From positions 5,261-68,051 of the forward strand of contig JACAUB010000001.1 in assembly GCA_013390605.1 (NCBI GenBank): a stretch of DNA of 62,791 bases. Direction: 5' to 3'. Positions within the stretch are counted from its first letter, which is position 1. Every line of letters begins with the position of its first letter. The stretch comes from Bacteroidota bacterium (lineage in GTDB: Bacteria; Bacteroidota; Bacteroidia; Bacteroidales; Cfx3-03). The notes beneath the pieces are model-generated. The model was not told the DNA's origin and ran no database searches. It worked only from the letters and a program-made list of their open reading frames with translations. Shown here piece after piece: positions 24,451 through 34,422 of the stretch. The translations under genes and the position numbers were made by a program.

Positions 24451-26871
24451 ATGAAGCCTGTAATGCTGCATCATTATGTTCGGTTGGTTATTCGTAATAT
24501 TGTAAGAAATAAATTTTATTCCTTCCTCAATATTATTGGTCTCACCATGGGGATTGTTACTGCTGCCTTTATTTTGATGTATATTCTTGACGAGCTTTCT
24601 TACGATCGATACAATCTTAAATATAAGCGTGTTTACAGAATTGAGTGTCAGCTCTCAGTTAATGGGAAGTTGAATAATTATGCAAAAATAGGAGGCCCAT
24701 ATGCACCTACCTTGAAGGATATGTCGCCAGCCATTGAAAAAGTTGCCCGTTTTGTTTCATTGCATAGTGTCATTCTAAGAACAGGTGAACGAATGTTTCA
24801 TGAAACAGGGATCTTTTTTACTGATCAATCTGTTTTCGACATCTTTACTTTAAAGAGGGTATATGGCAATCTGAATCATGCATTGATAAGCCCATATACC
24901 GCTGTTTTAACCCGTTCTACCAGTGAAAAATATTTTGGAAAAGCAAATCCAGTTGGAAAGTATATTACCACAACAAATAATCGGCATTATCTGATCATGG
25001 CTGTGATTGAAGATGTCCCTCATAATTCGCACTTGAAATTTGATGGACTCTTTTCATTAAATAGTCTTAAACGCACCTCTTCTCAGAACTCACCCGATAC
25101 CCGAGTCGGTTGGAATTACTGGTTTTTAAACTACTATAGTTATATTCTATTAAGAGAGGGGGCATCCCCAAATCAATTAACTACAAGTACTAATGTATTG
25201 TATGAAAAGTATATGAGAAGTGAGGGGAAAAAATTTGATGCTACGTTTATTCCCATTTTAACACCATTAGCAGATCTACATTTAGGTGAACCCTTTCAGG
25301 AAGATCAGCAAACAGGAAGTATGAGTAATCTGTTCATTCTTGCCGGTATTGCTCTTTTGATATTATCTCTTGCTTCTATAAATTACATGAATCTTGCAAC
25401 AGCAAGTGCAGTCACTCGAACGCACGAAGTTGGCATTCGTAAGGTATTAGGTTCGAAACGAAGTTTAATTGTCAGGCAGTTTATGTCGGAGGCACTAATA
25501 TTTGCAATTATATCGACCTTTTTTACATTAGCAATTATCGAATTACTGCTTCCTGCTTTTAATGTTTTAGTTGAAAAGGATATCGTATTTGGTCCTATGC
25601 AACGTCCACTTCTTGTTGGTGGAATCTTATTAATTAGTCTGGTAACCGGCGCTTTATCTGGTATATATCCCGCTAATTATCTTTCAAATTATGAGCCTTA
25701 TGCAGTTGTACGAAGTAGTTTCAGGCATGGAAAAATGGGAAGTAATCTTCGGAAAGGGTTAGTTACCATTCAATTAATTATATCGATTGGGTTGATCTTT
25801 AGTGCAATCACTGTTCGTAATCAATATACGTATCTTACAAATCGTTATTGTGGATTTAACTCAAAGGATATTATTACAGCTGATCTTCGTGATACTTCCT
25901 TTTTTAGAAAATATCCGGTTTTTCGAAAGAAATTACTTTCTAAACCTGAAATTATTAATGTTTCAACAAGTTCATCCGTTCCAGGAAATACACATTGGTT
26001 GTTTGTGGTTAAGCTTATTAAAAATAAAGTACTTCAGGATTTTGCATCCCGCGGTCTTTTTATAAATAACTCTTTTCTCGATTTATATCAGATATCACTT
26101 TTACAAGGCCATGTTCCACATGATACAATAACTCGGAAACAATCTATTTTAATAAATGAGGCAGCAGCTATAAAAATGGGGTGGCAAGGAAATGCAATTG
26201 GAAAAAAAATATTGATTTCTGACTTTGGAATAAATAATGATACATTAGATATTGTTGGTGTCGTTCGTAATTATAATTTCAACTCTTTACATACTGCTAT
26301 TGAGCCATTAATCATTTTCTTGAGCAATCAGCGTGAAACAATGATAAGTATTAAATGTAAAGATGGGATGGGCGAAACTTTAATTCCTATGGTAAAAGAA
26401 ACTGCGAGCCGGTTAGGGTTGAAAACTATTTTAAACTGCAAACTCCTCGACAATCAATTGAAGAATCAATATACTTTTGAAAAAAAAGTATCGCAACTGA
26501 TCGTTCTATTGGCTATTCTTTCAGCTATTATTGCTGGAATAGGATTATTGGGTCTTACTTCTTTTATTACCCAAAAACAATCGAAAGAAAATGGAATCCG
26601 AAAAGTTTTAGGGGCTACCTCTGATCAGATAGTATTAAAAATATTACGGGAATTATTTATACCTGTATTCATTGCATATGTTATTGCAATTCCTCTGGCA
26701 TGGATATTTACAAGCTTCTGGCTTAAAAGTTTTGCCTTTTATATTGTGCCTGGCTTTACCTCCTTGTTGATTACAGCAATTATCTCTTTTGGCGTAGCCC
26801 TTTTGTTTATGGTATTTCATATTGTAAAGGCTGCAATTTCTGAGCCTTATGTTTCTGTGAAATATGAATAA
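24451..26871 (+). CDS. FtsX/MacB-type ABC permease
   Basis: An 806-residue permease of the Bacteroidota double-FtsX type. It begins with a membrane helix (FYSFLNIIGLTMGIVTAAFILMY), then a MacB_PCD periplasmic domain and a first FtsX domain (about 290-420, with RTHEVGIRKVLGSKRS). A second periplasmic domain and a second FtsX domain (about 690-800, with SKENGIRKVLGATSDQI) follow. The duplicated IRKVLG cytoplasmic motif is the coupling point to the ATPase. Such proteins are common in tandem families in this phylum and are often controlled by two-component systems, but no kinase or response regulator is adjacent here. Confidence 0.92.
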   Translation: MKPVMLHHYVRLVIRNIVRNKFYSFLNIIGLTMGIVTAAFILMYILDELSYDRYNLKYKRVYRIECQLSVNGKLNNYAKIGGPYAPTLKDMSPAIEKVARFVSLHSVILRTGERMFHETGIFFTDQSVFDIFTLKRVYGNLNHALISPYTAVLTRSTSEKYFGKANPVGKYITTTNNRHYLIMAVIEDVPHNSHLKFDGLFSLNSLKRTSSQNSPDTRVGWNYWFLNYYSYILLREGASPNQLTTSTNVLYEKYMRSEGKKFDATFIPILTPLADLHLGEPFQEDQQTGSMSNLFILAGIALLILSLASINYMNLATASAVTRTHEVGIRKVLGSKRSLIVRQFMSEALIFAIISTFFTLAIIELLLPAFNVLVEKDIVFGPMQRPLLVGGILLISLVTGALSGIYPANYLSNYEPYAVVRSSFRHGKMGSNLRKGLVTIQLIISIGLIFSAITVRNQYTYLTNRYCGFNSKDIITADLRDTSFFRKYPVFRKKLLSKPEIINVSTSSSVPGNTHWLFVVKLIKNKVLQDFASRGLFINNSFLDLYQISLLQGHVPHDTITRKQSILINEAAAIKMGWQGNAIGKKILISDFGINNDTLDIVGVVRNYNFNSLHTAIEPLIIFLSNQRETMISIKCKDGMGETLIPMVKETASRLGLKTILNCKLLDNQLKNQYTFEKKVSQLIVLLAILSAIIAGIGLLGLTSFITQKQSKENGIRKVLGATSDQIVLKILRELFIPVFIAYVIAIPLAWIFTSFWLKSFAFYIVPGFTSLLITAIISFGVALLFMVFHIVKAAISEPYVSVKYE

Positions 26872-26893
26872 ATGTGTCCGATATTGGACATTT
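26871..26893. promoter_or_regulatory. Inverted repeat TGTCC-N6-GGACA after the permease
   Basis: TGTCC (26875-26879) and GGACA (26886-26890) form an inverted repeat extended by AAATG on the left and TTT on the right, starting at the stop codon of the permease. No U-tract follows, so it is not a standard terminator. It could be an operator or an mRNA-end hairpin. Confidence 0.35.
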
Positions 26894-27146
26894 GCCTTCG
26901 AAAACCGAACAGGTAAACTGTAATATAATATTATGTTTATAGTTAAGTGTCTAAAAAATAAGTAGATATAATTTATGGCACAATTAATGTTATTCTAGTA
27001 AGTGTTACAGAATGGTTAACTAACAAAAGATATAATACTTGCTAAACTACTTTAATCTTAAATAATACTTCTTGAATTAACTAAAAAATGCTACTCTTCT
27101 AATACTACACTTACTTGTGATTGCCGTTTTGTAAATTGTTATTTAA

Positions 27147-27280
27147 CCATCATTTGCAGGTTGGTCTCGGTCATTTGAATCGGGACCAGCCTGTTGGATG
27201 GAAAGAGACCCCTTATCAACCACAAATATCATATCAACAAACTACTATGGCCGGCTTATTGAAGTCGGCTTTGGTTTTTT
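27147..27280 (+). ncRNA. Candidate structured RNA ending in a terminator
   Basis: The 407-bp gap between the permease and menE contains a strong plus-strand structure. An 11-bp stem (27159-27169 with 27181-27191) includes two G-U pairs that would be mismatches on the other strand, so the RNA is read on plus. An outer stem CCATC (27147-27151) with GATGG (27197-27201) extends it. Further out GTGATTG (27117-27123) could pair loosely with CAACCAC. The block ends in an intrinsic terminator at 27250-27280. It may be an independent small RNA or the structured 3' UTR of the ABC operon; I see no convincing promoter of its own and cannot assign a family. Confidence 0.45.
27250..27280 (+). terminator. 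Rho-independent terminator overlapping the menE end
   Basis: GCCGGC (27250-27255) pairs with GTCGGC (27264-27269, one G-U pair) and is followed by TTTGGTTTTTT. The stem would be weaker on the minus strand and has no T-tract there. Confidence 0.75.
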
Positions 27281-28349
27281 ATGAACTAAACATTTTAGAA
27301 GTTTTTGCTCTATCTATCTTTCCTGAAGATGTATAAGTAAGTTGGGGCACAAAAAGTATCTGCTTAGGAGAATGGTATTGTGGACAAACTTCATTCGCCT
27401 TTTTTAATAGTTGTGCTGCTAACAAGTCATTAGACTCAGCTTCAATAATCATAACCGCTTGTTCACCAAGTAACGGATGTGGTATACCAGCTATAATAAA
27501 TGGATAGGATACTTCATTCGAAAGAAGAAGTTCTATTTGCTCAGGAATTATTTTAATACCTCCAGAGTTGATCACAAAGTCAGCACGTCCTAACCATTTG
27601 AAATGTTGTTCATCTTGTAGTTCACATAGATCATTCGTTTGGACGCTTTCAATACCAAGTGGCGCTGTATTTATAAATAAACAACCACGATGATCTAACG
27701 AAAATCGAATTCCGGTTAATCCTTCATACAATAATGAAGCCAGTGATCCATTCAATCTCCTTAGCGCTACATGGCTCATCGTTTCAGTCATACCATAGCT
27801 TATATAACATGCCGTTGTACTTTTCTGAACTGAATTTAGCAAGCGGTTGGTTAGTGCTGCCCCGCCGATTAATAATTGTTCTGTTTTATCTATGCATCCC
27901 TCTTCTATGCAACGTTCTACTTGTAGAGGAACCATAGCTGCAAATTTCACTTTTTCGTGGATGCCCGATAACGGACACCCCTGAGGTGATACGGCAATCA
28001 AATGTAAGCCGCGTTCTATGGCTCTTACCAACATCATTTTTCCAGCGATATAATCTGCTGATAAACAAAGTAATGCTTTATCTAGCGGCTGTAATCCAAA
28101 GTAATCACAGGTTAGTTTGGCCGAAGCAAGCATGGATTCCTTTTTAAGATGAATGAGTTTTGGTTGCCCGGTGGAGCCTGAGGTTTTGGCTGTTACCTCT
28201 TCTGCATTATTTAACCAGTCTCTTAAAAAAGAAAAAACAGATTCAATCCATGATTCAGTATTTGTAATGGGGGCTCTATTCGCTCTTTTTAAAAGTGCCT
28301 CTCCCTGATAACAATCTTTTTCTATTTGCAGCGAAAAGGAAGGATGCAT
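27279..28349 (-). CDS. menE: o-Succinylbenzoate-CoA ligase
   Basis: MenE activates o-succinylbenzoate to its CoA thioester in menaquinone synthesis. The adenylate-forming signature KTSGSTGQPKLIHLKK is clear, followed by SYGMTETMSHVALR, the hinge WLGRADFVINSGGIKIIPEQIE and the late lysine loop YTSSGKIDR. At 356 residues it is much shorter than the roughly 450-500 of the Escherichia coli or Bacillus enzymes, because part of the N-terminal region is missing; compact MenE forms are usual in Bacteroidota. It is the last gene of the men operon and starts 4 bases after menC. Confidence 0.92.
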   Translation of the reverse strand: MHPSFSLQIEKDCYQGEALLKRANRAPITNTESWIESVFSFLRDWLNNAEEVTAKTSGSTGQPKLIHLKKESMLASAKLTCDYFGLQPLDKALLCLSADYIAGKMMLVRAIERGLHLIAVSPQGCPLSGIHEKVKFAAMVPLQVERCIEEGCIDKTEQLLIGGAALTNRLLNSVQKSTTACYISYGMTETMSHVALRRLNGSLASLLYEGLTGIRFSLDHRGCLFINTAPLGIESVQTNDLCELQDEQHFKWLGRADFVINSGGIKIIPEQIELLLSNEVSYPFIIAGIPHPLLGEQAVMIIEAESNDLLAAQLLKKANEVCPQYHSPKQILFVPQLTYTSSGKIDRAKTSKMFSS

Positions 28350-28353
28350 GGAT

Positions 28354-29400
28354 TTATGAATTTAACACCCCCCAAGGGGTAGTTTTGTGATAATAAAGCC
28401 CTCCATTCTTGACAAATAGTGGCGATGATACATTATTATGGAAAAGTTGTCCGGTTCCAAGTCCTTGAGGGAGATTGTTTCTGTGAACATAAGTCCATTG
28501 TGCAATCGCATTCAAACCTATATTTGATTCCAATGCCGATGTAATCCACCAATCAGCTTGAAATTCATTAGCCAAACCAATCCATTCATTGGTTACACAG
28601 AAACCTCCAACGAGAGCAGGTTTAATGATGATGTAAGCAGGTTTTATCTCTGAGATAAGGTTTCGTCTATCTTTTTGAGTATTACAGCCAATAAGCTCTT
28701 CGTCCAGTGCAATGGGAATGGGCGAGATGCTACACAATTCAGCCATCGCCTCTATCTGTCCTTGCTTGATAGGTTGTTCTATTGAGTGAATAGAAAACTC
28801 AGAAAGACGATTTAGCTTTTCTAAAGCCAGGTTGGGAGCAAAAGCACCATTTGCGTCTACTCTGATTTCAATATCCTGAACTGCATATTCTCCTCTTATA
28901 AAAGATAGTAATGATAACTCTTCTTCAAAATCGATAGCTCCGATTTTAAGTTTAATACATTTAAAGCCATCCTCTATTTTTTTACGAATACTGAGCAACA
29001 TTTTCTCTTTACTTTCCATCCAGATCAACCCATTAATGGGTATGGAATCATCTCCATTCGTAAATGCGGAAGGGAATAAAATCTTAGAATCATTACTTAG
29101 TAGATCGGCCATTGCCGTTTCAAGTCCAAAGCGAATAGAAGGCCAGTCAGCTAAAAGAGTAGAAATATTTAAAATGTAGTCATCAATATTTTGACAAACT
29201 TCAGCCATCTTTGTTGCATATCCCACACAGTCATCGTGGCTTAACCCTCTGAAGATGGCGCATTCGCCAATTCCTTTTTTTGAAGGATTTAATGCATCGT
29301 AAATTTCCAGAAACCATGTTTCTTTTCTTCTTAAGATGCCTCTGGATGTGCCTGCATCAAAACGAAAGTCAAGGTAATAAGGAAAACAGCGAGCAACCAT
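28354..29400 (-). CDS. menC: o-Succinylbenzoate synthase
   Basis: This enolase-superfamily enzyme dehydrates SHCHC to o-succinylbenzoate. The catalytic lysine pair region CIKLKIG is followed by the three metal ligands in IEIRVDANGAF, SIEQPI and IALDEE. The second catalytic lysine is in IIIKPALVGG. Length is 348 residues, which is normal. It lies between menA (26 bases upstream) and menE (4 bases downstream) in the men operon. Confidence 0.93.
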   Translation of the reverse strand: MVARCFPYYLDFRFDAGTSRGILRRKETWFLEIYDALNPSKKGIGECAIFRGLSHDDCVGYATKMAEVCQNIDDYILNISTLLADWPSIRFGLETAMADLLSNDSKILFPSAFTNGDDSIPINGLIWMESKEKMLLSIRKKIEDGFKCIKLKIGAIDFEEELSLLSFIRGEYAVQDIEIRVDANGAFAPNLALEKLNRLSEFSIHSIEQPIKQGQIEAMAELCSISPIPIALDEELIGCNTQKDRRNLISEIKPAYIIIKPALVGGFCVTNEWIGLANEFQADWWITSALESNIGLNAIAQWTYVHRNNLPQGLGTGQLFHNNVSSPLFVKNGGLYYHKTTPWGVLNS

Positions 29401-29425
29401 ATCGAAAGGTTTTTATCTGTTTTGA

Positions 29426-30331
29426 TTAAATAATAAACCCTAATCCGAATAGCACCGAGAATAAAAGTGTACACAAAGCCAATACTTTTAATTCCGGATC
29501 CAATAAAGAGGGTTCTTTATTTTCCCAAACTCTTTTTAAATGCAGGACGAGTGGGATAAATGCAAGGACGTATAAAAAATTATGCCACGATCCAAAGTTG
29601 ATCAAAACATAAACACTTGCTAATACAAATGCTATGACAATCAATAGGATATGATAAATTTTAGCTACTTTACTTCCAATCATCACCACTATTGTTCTTT
29701 TTCCCGATCGTTCATCATTGATGATATCACGCATATTATTAATATTCAGCACACCTACACTGAGAAATCCTACTGATATCGCTGGTAGAAAAATTGAAAA
29801 GGGAAGTGTATTGGTTTGCAGAAAATAGGTGCCCACTGTTCCAGCTAATCCGAAAAAGATAAATACATACAGATCACCTAACCCTCTGTAACCAAACGGA
29901 TTTTTACCAACAGTATATTTGATAGCGGCAACAATAGCGGCAATACCTAGTAATAGAAAAAGGAGACCATAGCTCATTTCAAGATGGTGGGTGCCCGCAT
30001 ATATTAGAAAAACTCCACTGATAAATGCTAAGCCAGCAAAGATTAAAACCATCCGTTTCATTTCTTGTGGACTGATAACACCACTTTGAATAGCTCTAAC
30101 CGGACCAACCCGCTCGTCATTATCAATTCCATTTGCAGAATCGCCGTAATCGTTAGATAGATTAGAGAGAATCTGGAGAAAAAGTGTTGTCACAGCAGCT
30201 AATATAGCTACAGCCCAGCTAAATGATTGATGAGTAACAGCCAGCATGCTGGCGAGGATAATACTCGACAGCGCCAGAGGTAATGTTCTCAAGCGAAAGG
30301 CGTGAACCCATGCGTGTGTTTTATTTGTCAT
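29426..30331 (-). CDS. menA: 1,4-Dihydroxy-2-naphthoate polyprenyltransferase
   Basis: MenA attaches the polyprenyl side chain to DHNA in the inner membrane, giving demethylmenaquinone. It is a UbiA-superfamily protein with about eight or nine membrane helices over 301 residues. The first prenyl-diphosphate/Mg motif is NLSNDYGDSANGIDNDER and the second Asp motif is NNMRDIINDERSGKRT. It starts 3 bases after menB ends. The final methylation enzyme (MenG/UbiE) is not in the window. Confidence 0.94.
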   Translation of the reverse strand: MTNKTHAWVHAFRLRTLPLALSSIILASMLAVTHQSFSWAVAILAAVTTLFLQILSNLSNDYGDSANGIDNDERVGPVRAIQSGVISPQEMKRMVLIFAGLAFISGVFLIYAGTHHLEMSYGLLFLLLGIAAIVAAIKYTVGKNPFGYRGLGDLYVFIFFGLAGTVGTYFLQTNTLPFSIFLPAISVGFLSVGVLNINNMRDIINDERSGKRTIVVMIGSKVAKIYHILLIVIAFVLASVYVLINFGSWHNFLYVLAFIPLVLHLKRVWENKEPSLLDPELKVLALCTLLFSVLFGLGFII

Positions 30332-30334
30332 AGA

Positions 30335-31159
30335 TTAAGGGAACTTCGGATATTTTTTGAAATCGGGATCTCTTTTTTCAAGGAAAGCTTTCTTTCCCTC
30401 TTGTGCCTCCTCGGTCATATAGTAAAGAAGAGTTGCATTTCCAGAGAGTTCCTGAATACCGGCTTGTCCATCTAATTCAGCATTAAAAGCCGACTTTAGC
30501 ATTCGGATAGCCAAAGGACTTCTTTTCTGAATAGTTTGGCACCATTCAACTGTAGTGTCTTCAAGCTGATCTAGCGGAACAACTTTATTGACCATTCCCA
30601 TATCCAGCGCCTCCTGAGCGGAATACTGATTACAGAGGAACCAGATCTCTCGTGCTTTCTTTTGACCAACATGACGGGCAAGGTATGAAGCTCCAAATCC
30701 ACCATCAAAACTGCCTACTTTAGGACCTGTTTGTCCAAATATAGCATTTTCAGAAGCGATAGATAGATCACAGATTACATGTAAAACATGTCCGCCTCCA
30801 ATGGCAAAACCATTCACCATAGCTATCACTACCTTTGGAATCGATCTGATCTGGCGCTGAAGATCTAGTACATTTAAGCGGGGAACACCATCTTTTCCTA
30901 CATAGCCTCCCGTGCTTTTATAATTCTGATCGCCACCTGCGCAAAAAGCTTTGTCGCCTTCTCCGGTTAAAATGATCACATCAATCTCAGCGGTCTCACG
31001 ACAAATCTGCATTGCATCTGACATTTCTGAAACCGTGGTTGGAGTAAACGCGTTACGATAACGCGGACGGTTAATGGTAATTTTAGCAATACGTTCAAAG
31101 AATTCGAAACGAATCTCTTCATACGGCTTTATGGTTTTCCAATTACGTGACATATTCAT
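30335..31159 (-). CDS. menB: 1,4-Dihydroxy-2-naphthoyl-CoA synthase
   Basis: A crotonase-fold enzyme that closes the second ring of the naphthoquinone. Typical motifs are [14 protein letters not shown], the oxyanion-hole segments [11 protein letters not shown] and [10 protein letters not shown], and [16 protein letters not shown], the MenB signature with the catalytic Asp/Gly region. Several starts are possible: a TTG at 31171 or ATGs at 31159 and 31153. I choose 31159 (about 274 residues). It follows menD by 28 bases. Confidence 0.95.
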   Translation of the reverse strand: MNMSRNWKTIKPYEEIRFEFFERIAKITINRPRYRNAFTPTTVSEMSDAMQICRETAEIDVIILTGEGDKAFCAGGDQNYKSTGGYVGKDGVPRLNVLDLQRQIRSIPKVVIAMVNGFAIGGGHVLHVICDLSIASENAIFGQTGPKVGSFDGGFGASYLARHVGQKKAREIWFLCNQYSAQEALDMGMVNKVVPLDQLEDTTVEWCQTIQKRSPLAIRMLKSAFNAELDGQAGIQELSGNATLLYYMTEEAQEGKKAFLEKRDPDFKKYPKFP

Positions 31160-31187
31160 CCAATTATTCAAATACAGGTAAAAAGAT

Positions 31188-32885
31188 TTATTTATTATGA
31201 CTCTTTACAGCAATAAATTTAAAATATGAAGACAATACTTCTGCATTATCTTCTGATGGTGTAAAGATTTCGAGTAAAGAGGCACTTACAGTTTTTTGAA
31301 AAAACAAAGGTAATTGTTCTTTAAGTTCTTCAACTGAGTGAGCCGAAGAATAATTTAAGTTATAGGCAGCGGCTATGTGGGGTGCTGTAAAACTGTGCCG
31401 GGTCTCGAAAAATCTTTCCAACTCATCAACACCCGAAGGTCCTTCAATGATTCTAAAGATTCCACCTCCTCCATTATTTATCAGGATGATGCGTAGGTTT
31501 GCAGAAAGATGTTGATGCCAGAGTCCGTTTGTATCATAAAAAAAGGCCATATCTCCTATGATAAGCGTAGTCAGGTTTCCTGAACCTATTGCTGCTCCGG
31601 CTGCTGTAGAAACACATCCATCAATTCCACTAGTCCCCCTGTTTCCAAAGTAATGGAGTTGCTTTGTCGGTTTGAATAGTTGTGTATAACGTACCGGAGT
31701 ACTATTTCCCATTTGCAGATCACTATTTTCAGGTATTTTTGATAAAATAGTCTCAAATACTTTCATGTCCGACCATCTCAAATCTTTAACATATTCTTGA
31801 TGTGCTGTTTCTGCAATTCTGTCTTTTTCAATCCATTCAGATTTATAAGTTGAGGAAACAGAAACAACCCTCTCTACCAGTTGATTCAAAAAGACCTCAG
31901 GCGAAAGTGGAATATGCAAAGTTAAACTTTGATATGTGTCGGTGTGAAATACATCAGGGTCTATATGCCAGTGATGGATTGGCTTGGTCTTCCTGATAAA
32001 CGCTTTTATCTTTTTAGAGATGACAGGTCCTCCGAATGTAATGAGTAGATCCGGCGAAAAAGCCACCTCTTCTGTTGATGAGATGGTAGATAGAACGCGG
32101 TCAATACAGTTGATTACCGGTTGTGCTATTAAGTTGGAAGTGGTTTCTGTTAGTACAATTACCGATTCGTCTTTTAATAGCGGTTTTATCAATTCAGATA
32201 TCTTGTTATCAGGCGAAAGTCCTCCACAAATGATCATCTTTTTTTTGCAACTTGCCCAGGAATCAATCAGACACAAAAGTTCTTTCTCCGGGAGGGCAGA
32301 TGAAATCGTTAATGTTGTGGATGGCTTAACCGAAAGAGCAGACGCCTCTTCCAACCTATAGAGAGGTTCTCTTAGGGGAACATTAATATGTACTGGTCCT
32401 TTAACGTCACTCAACGCAATGTCCAATGTCTCTGCTACCAATCGTTGTAAAAACCAGAAGTCGGCATCTGCCGAAGGCTCCTGCGGTAACGTTATTGAAC
32501 GACGAACATAATTCTCGAAGATATTATGTTGCTTGAGTGCTTGTCCATCAGCCTGGTCTATCCACTCAGCCGGACGATCAGCTGTTATAGCGACCAAAGG
32601 AATACGCTGGTAATAAGCTTCCGCCAGCGCCGGTGCATAGTTTAAAGGGGCTGTGCCCGAGGTGCAGACAACGGCAGTTAATCGACCGGTCTGCTGAGCC
32701 ATTCCCAAGGCGACAAAGGCAGCACTACGTTCATCAGGAACCACATAACAGGTAAAGTCTGCATCACGTGCAAATTCTATTACCAATGGAGCGTTACGCG
32801 ATCCCGGTGATATGATAATATCAGTCAACCCTTTGGCTTTGCAAATGGCAACTAATAGACGTACTCCTTTTTTATTTGTGTGCAT
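31188..32885 (-). CDS. menD: SEPHCHC synthase
   Basis: MenD is a ThDP-dependent enzyme that joins 2-oxoglutarate to isochorismate, giving SEPHCHC. The three ThDP-enzyme domains are present. The catalytic Glu region is [12 protein letters not shown], the TPP domain holds [19 protein letters not shown], and the metal motif is [13 protein letters not shown] with INNGGGGIF. Length is 565 residues, as expected. Its start overlaps the end of menF by 14 bases, indicating translational coupling. Its cofactor, thiamin diphosphate, is supplied by the salvage operon elsewhere in the window. Confidence 0.95.
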   Translation of the reverse strand: MHTNKKGVRLLVAICKAKGLTDIIISPGSRNAPLVIEFARDADFTCYVVPDERSAAFVALGMAQQTGRLTAVVCTSGTAPLNYAPALAEAYYQRIPLVAITADRPAEWIDQADGQALKQHNIFENYVRRSITLPQEPSADADFWFLQRLVAETLDIALSDVKGPVHINVPLREPLYRLEEASALSVKPSTTLTISSALPEKELLCLIDSWASCKKKMIICGGLSPDNKISELIKPLLKDESVIVLTETTSNLIAQPVINCIDRVLSTISSTEEVAFSPDLLITFGGPVISKKIKAFIRKTKPIHHWHIDPDVFHTDTYQSLTLHIPLSPEVFLNQLVERVVSVSSTYKSEWIEKDRIAETAHQEYVKDLRWSDMKVFETILSKIPENSDLQMGNSTPVRYTQLFKPTKQLHYFGNRGTSGIDGCVSTAAGAAIGSGNLTTLIIGDMAFFYDTNGLWHQHLSANLRIILINNGGGGIFRIIEGPSGVDELERFFETRHSFTAPHIAAAYNLNYSSAHSVEELKEQLPLFFQKTVSASLLEIFTPSEDNAEVLSSYFKFIAVKSHNK

Positions 32886-33987
32886 TTGGATAATTTCCTG
32901 CTAAGATGCTCAATTTATCAATAACACTTAACAATGTGAGCGCTTTAAAGTTTGTTTCTTCCCATTCTTCTGTCGGATTTGAGGCCGCTGTAATTCCACC
33001 ACCTACAAATAGGGAGGCTTTACCATTTAGCCATCGCATACAACGCAGATTGACATAAAGTTCTAATTCTTCGTGATTAACAAGGCCAAGATATCCGGCA
33101 TAATATTCACGCGAATGAGGTTCTATTGATCGTATTGTTTGAAATGCTTTTTCTTTTGGTAATCCGCAAACGGCTGGGGTTGGATGCAATTCTTTAATCA
33201 GTTGTTTTATGTCCGTTTCTGGAGACACTTTAAACCGGATATCTGTTTTTAGATGAACCAGATTTCCGGCTTGTATCGGTTGTGGTCCATCGCAATCTAT
33301 TTCAGCAATACCTGCATTTGTGAGCACATTAAGAATAAAACTGGTTACCAATTGTTGTTCTTCAAGTTCTTTTTTATTCCAGTTTTTTATATCAGGAAGC
33401 TCTCCTTCAAAGGGACGGGTTGCCGCAATCGAAGTCGTGTGAACAGTATTGTCTTTAAGATAGAGTAGTCTTTCTGGCGTTGCGCCAAGCCAGGTAAAGA
33501 CTCCAGGAATATGAATGAGTGAAATAAAGGCTGCAGGATACTTAGAACAGAGTTCATTAAAGAGGGCAGGAGCCATTTCCTCCGAAAGTTCGTTCAGATC
33601 AATCCTTCTTGATAGCACTACCTTATGCAACTCCTGATTTTGCATTAAGGATGTCAATATGTTAATCCTATCGCAATATATGGATTTATTATCAGGTTCA
33701 TCAGTAGGTAGTGTAATAGATGGAATGATATTTTTATAGAATATTGATTCAGTCGAATCTAAAGGTTCAGGATAGAAAGCTAGCCTAGGAAAGGAAGCGT
33801 ATTCCTGAAAAGGGGAAAACACAAAGGATGATTGTTCGGGGAGTTCTCCATTTGGAATTATCTTAACAGAAGCTGCAAACCCTTCGGGGTTTGATGTTCC
33901 CGGTTTTCGCCATATTACAAAAGGCCGGCGATTCATTAAATGCGTCAGATCAAAAAGAGGGTCAATATTTATGGGGTCCGTTATCAT
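32872..33987 (-). CDS. menF: Isochorismate synthase
   Basis: The enzyme converts chorismate to isochorismate, the first committed step toward menaquinone. The chorismate-binding domain fills the C-terminal 260 residues, with KVVLSRRIDL, FTWLGATPERLL, TTSIAATRP, HPTPAVCGLPKE and LRCMRWLNGKASLFVGGGI. Length is 371 residues. It could in principle serve siderophore synthesis, but coupling to menD fixes its role. It begins 7 bases after the thioesterase gene. Confidence 0.93.
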   Translation of the reverse strand: MITDPINIDPLFDLTHLMNRRPFVIWRKPGTSNPEGFAASVKIIPNGELPEQSSFVFSPFQEYASFPRLAFYPEPLDSTESIFYKNIIPSITLPTDEPDNKSIYCDRINILTSLMQNQELHKVVLSRRIDLNELSEEMAPALFNELCSKYPAAFISLIHIPGVFTWLGATPERLLYLKDNTVHTTSIAATRPFEGELPDIKNWNKKELEEQQLVTSFILNVLTNAGIAEIDCDGPQPIQAGNLVHLKTDIRFKVSPETDIKQLIKELHPTPAVCGLPKEKAFQTIRSIEPHSREYYAGYLGLVNHEELELYVNLRCMRWLNGKASLFVGGGITAASNPTEEWEETNFKALTLLSVIDKLSILAGNYPNAHK

Positions 33988-33994
33988 GGAGAAA

Positions 33995-34399
33995 TTATGC
34001 CTTCAAAATCATGTTTGTAAGGCGACAAACACTCACAAGCTTATCTTGTTCATTTTTTATGGTAATTTCTATAACATGAGACAGGTTGCCGCGATGTATA
34101 ATTTTGGCAATTGCAAAGACCATTCCTGATTTAACACTTCTGACATGGTTTGCATTTATCTCCATCCCTTTGGCTGTGAAGCCAGAGTCTTTTAGTAAAG
34201 CAACACTAAGAGCACTACCTACAGATTCTGCCAAAGCTAATGTTGCCCCCCCATGTAAAATCTGCATGGGTTGCCATGTAGTATGGTTAACCGGCATGGA
34301 TGCACAGAGATAGTCCTCCCCAACCTCAGTATAAACAATGTTAAGGTGTTCCATTAGGGTTCCTGGACAAAGAGCGTTTAGTTCATCAATAGTCATCAT
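33995..34399 (-). CDS. menI: Hotdog-fold thioesterase, probable DHNA-CoA hydrolase
   Basis: A PaaI-type hotdog thioesterase of about 135 residues. Conserved parts are HTTWQPMQILHGGATLALAESVGS, whose HGG and Glu are the usual catalytic region, and the strand GMEINANHVRSVKSGMV. Its place at the head of the men genes strongly suggests that it hydrolyses DHNA-CoA, the step between MenB and MenA. I give menI by position and fold, not by proof. The frame opens at a TTG (34417), but the ATG pair at 34399/34396 is the natural start. Confidence 0.8.
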   Translation of the reverse strand: MMTIDELNALCPGTLMEHLNIVYTEVGEDYLCASMPVNHTTWQPMQILHGGATLALAESVGSALSVALLKDSGFTAKGMEINANHVRSVKSGMVFAIAKIIHRGNLSHVIEITIKNEQDKLVSVCRLTNMILKA

Positions 34400-34422
34400 A
34401 GGTAAAGAGCAGATCAAGCTGC

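Noticed and set aside
27117..27280. Assignment of the candidate RNA to 6S RNA, tmRNA, SRP RNA or RNase P RNA
   Set aside because: None of the conserved motifs of these RNAs is visible; only stems and a terminator can be supported.
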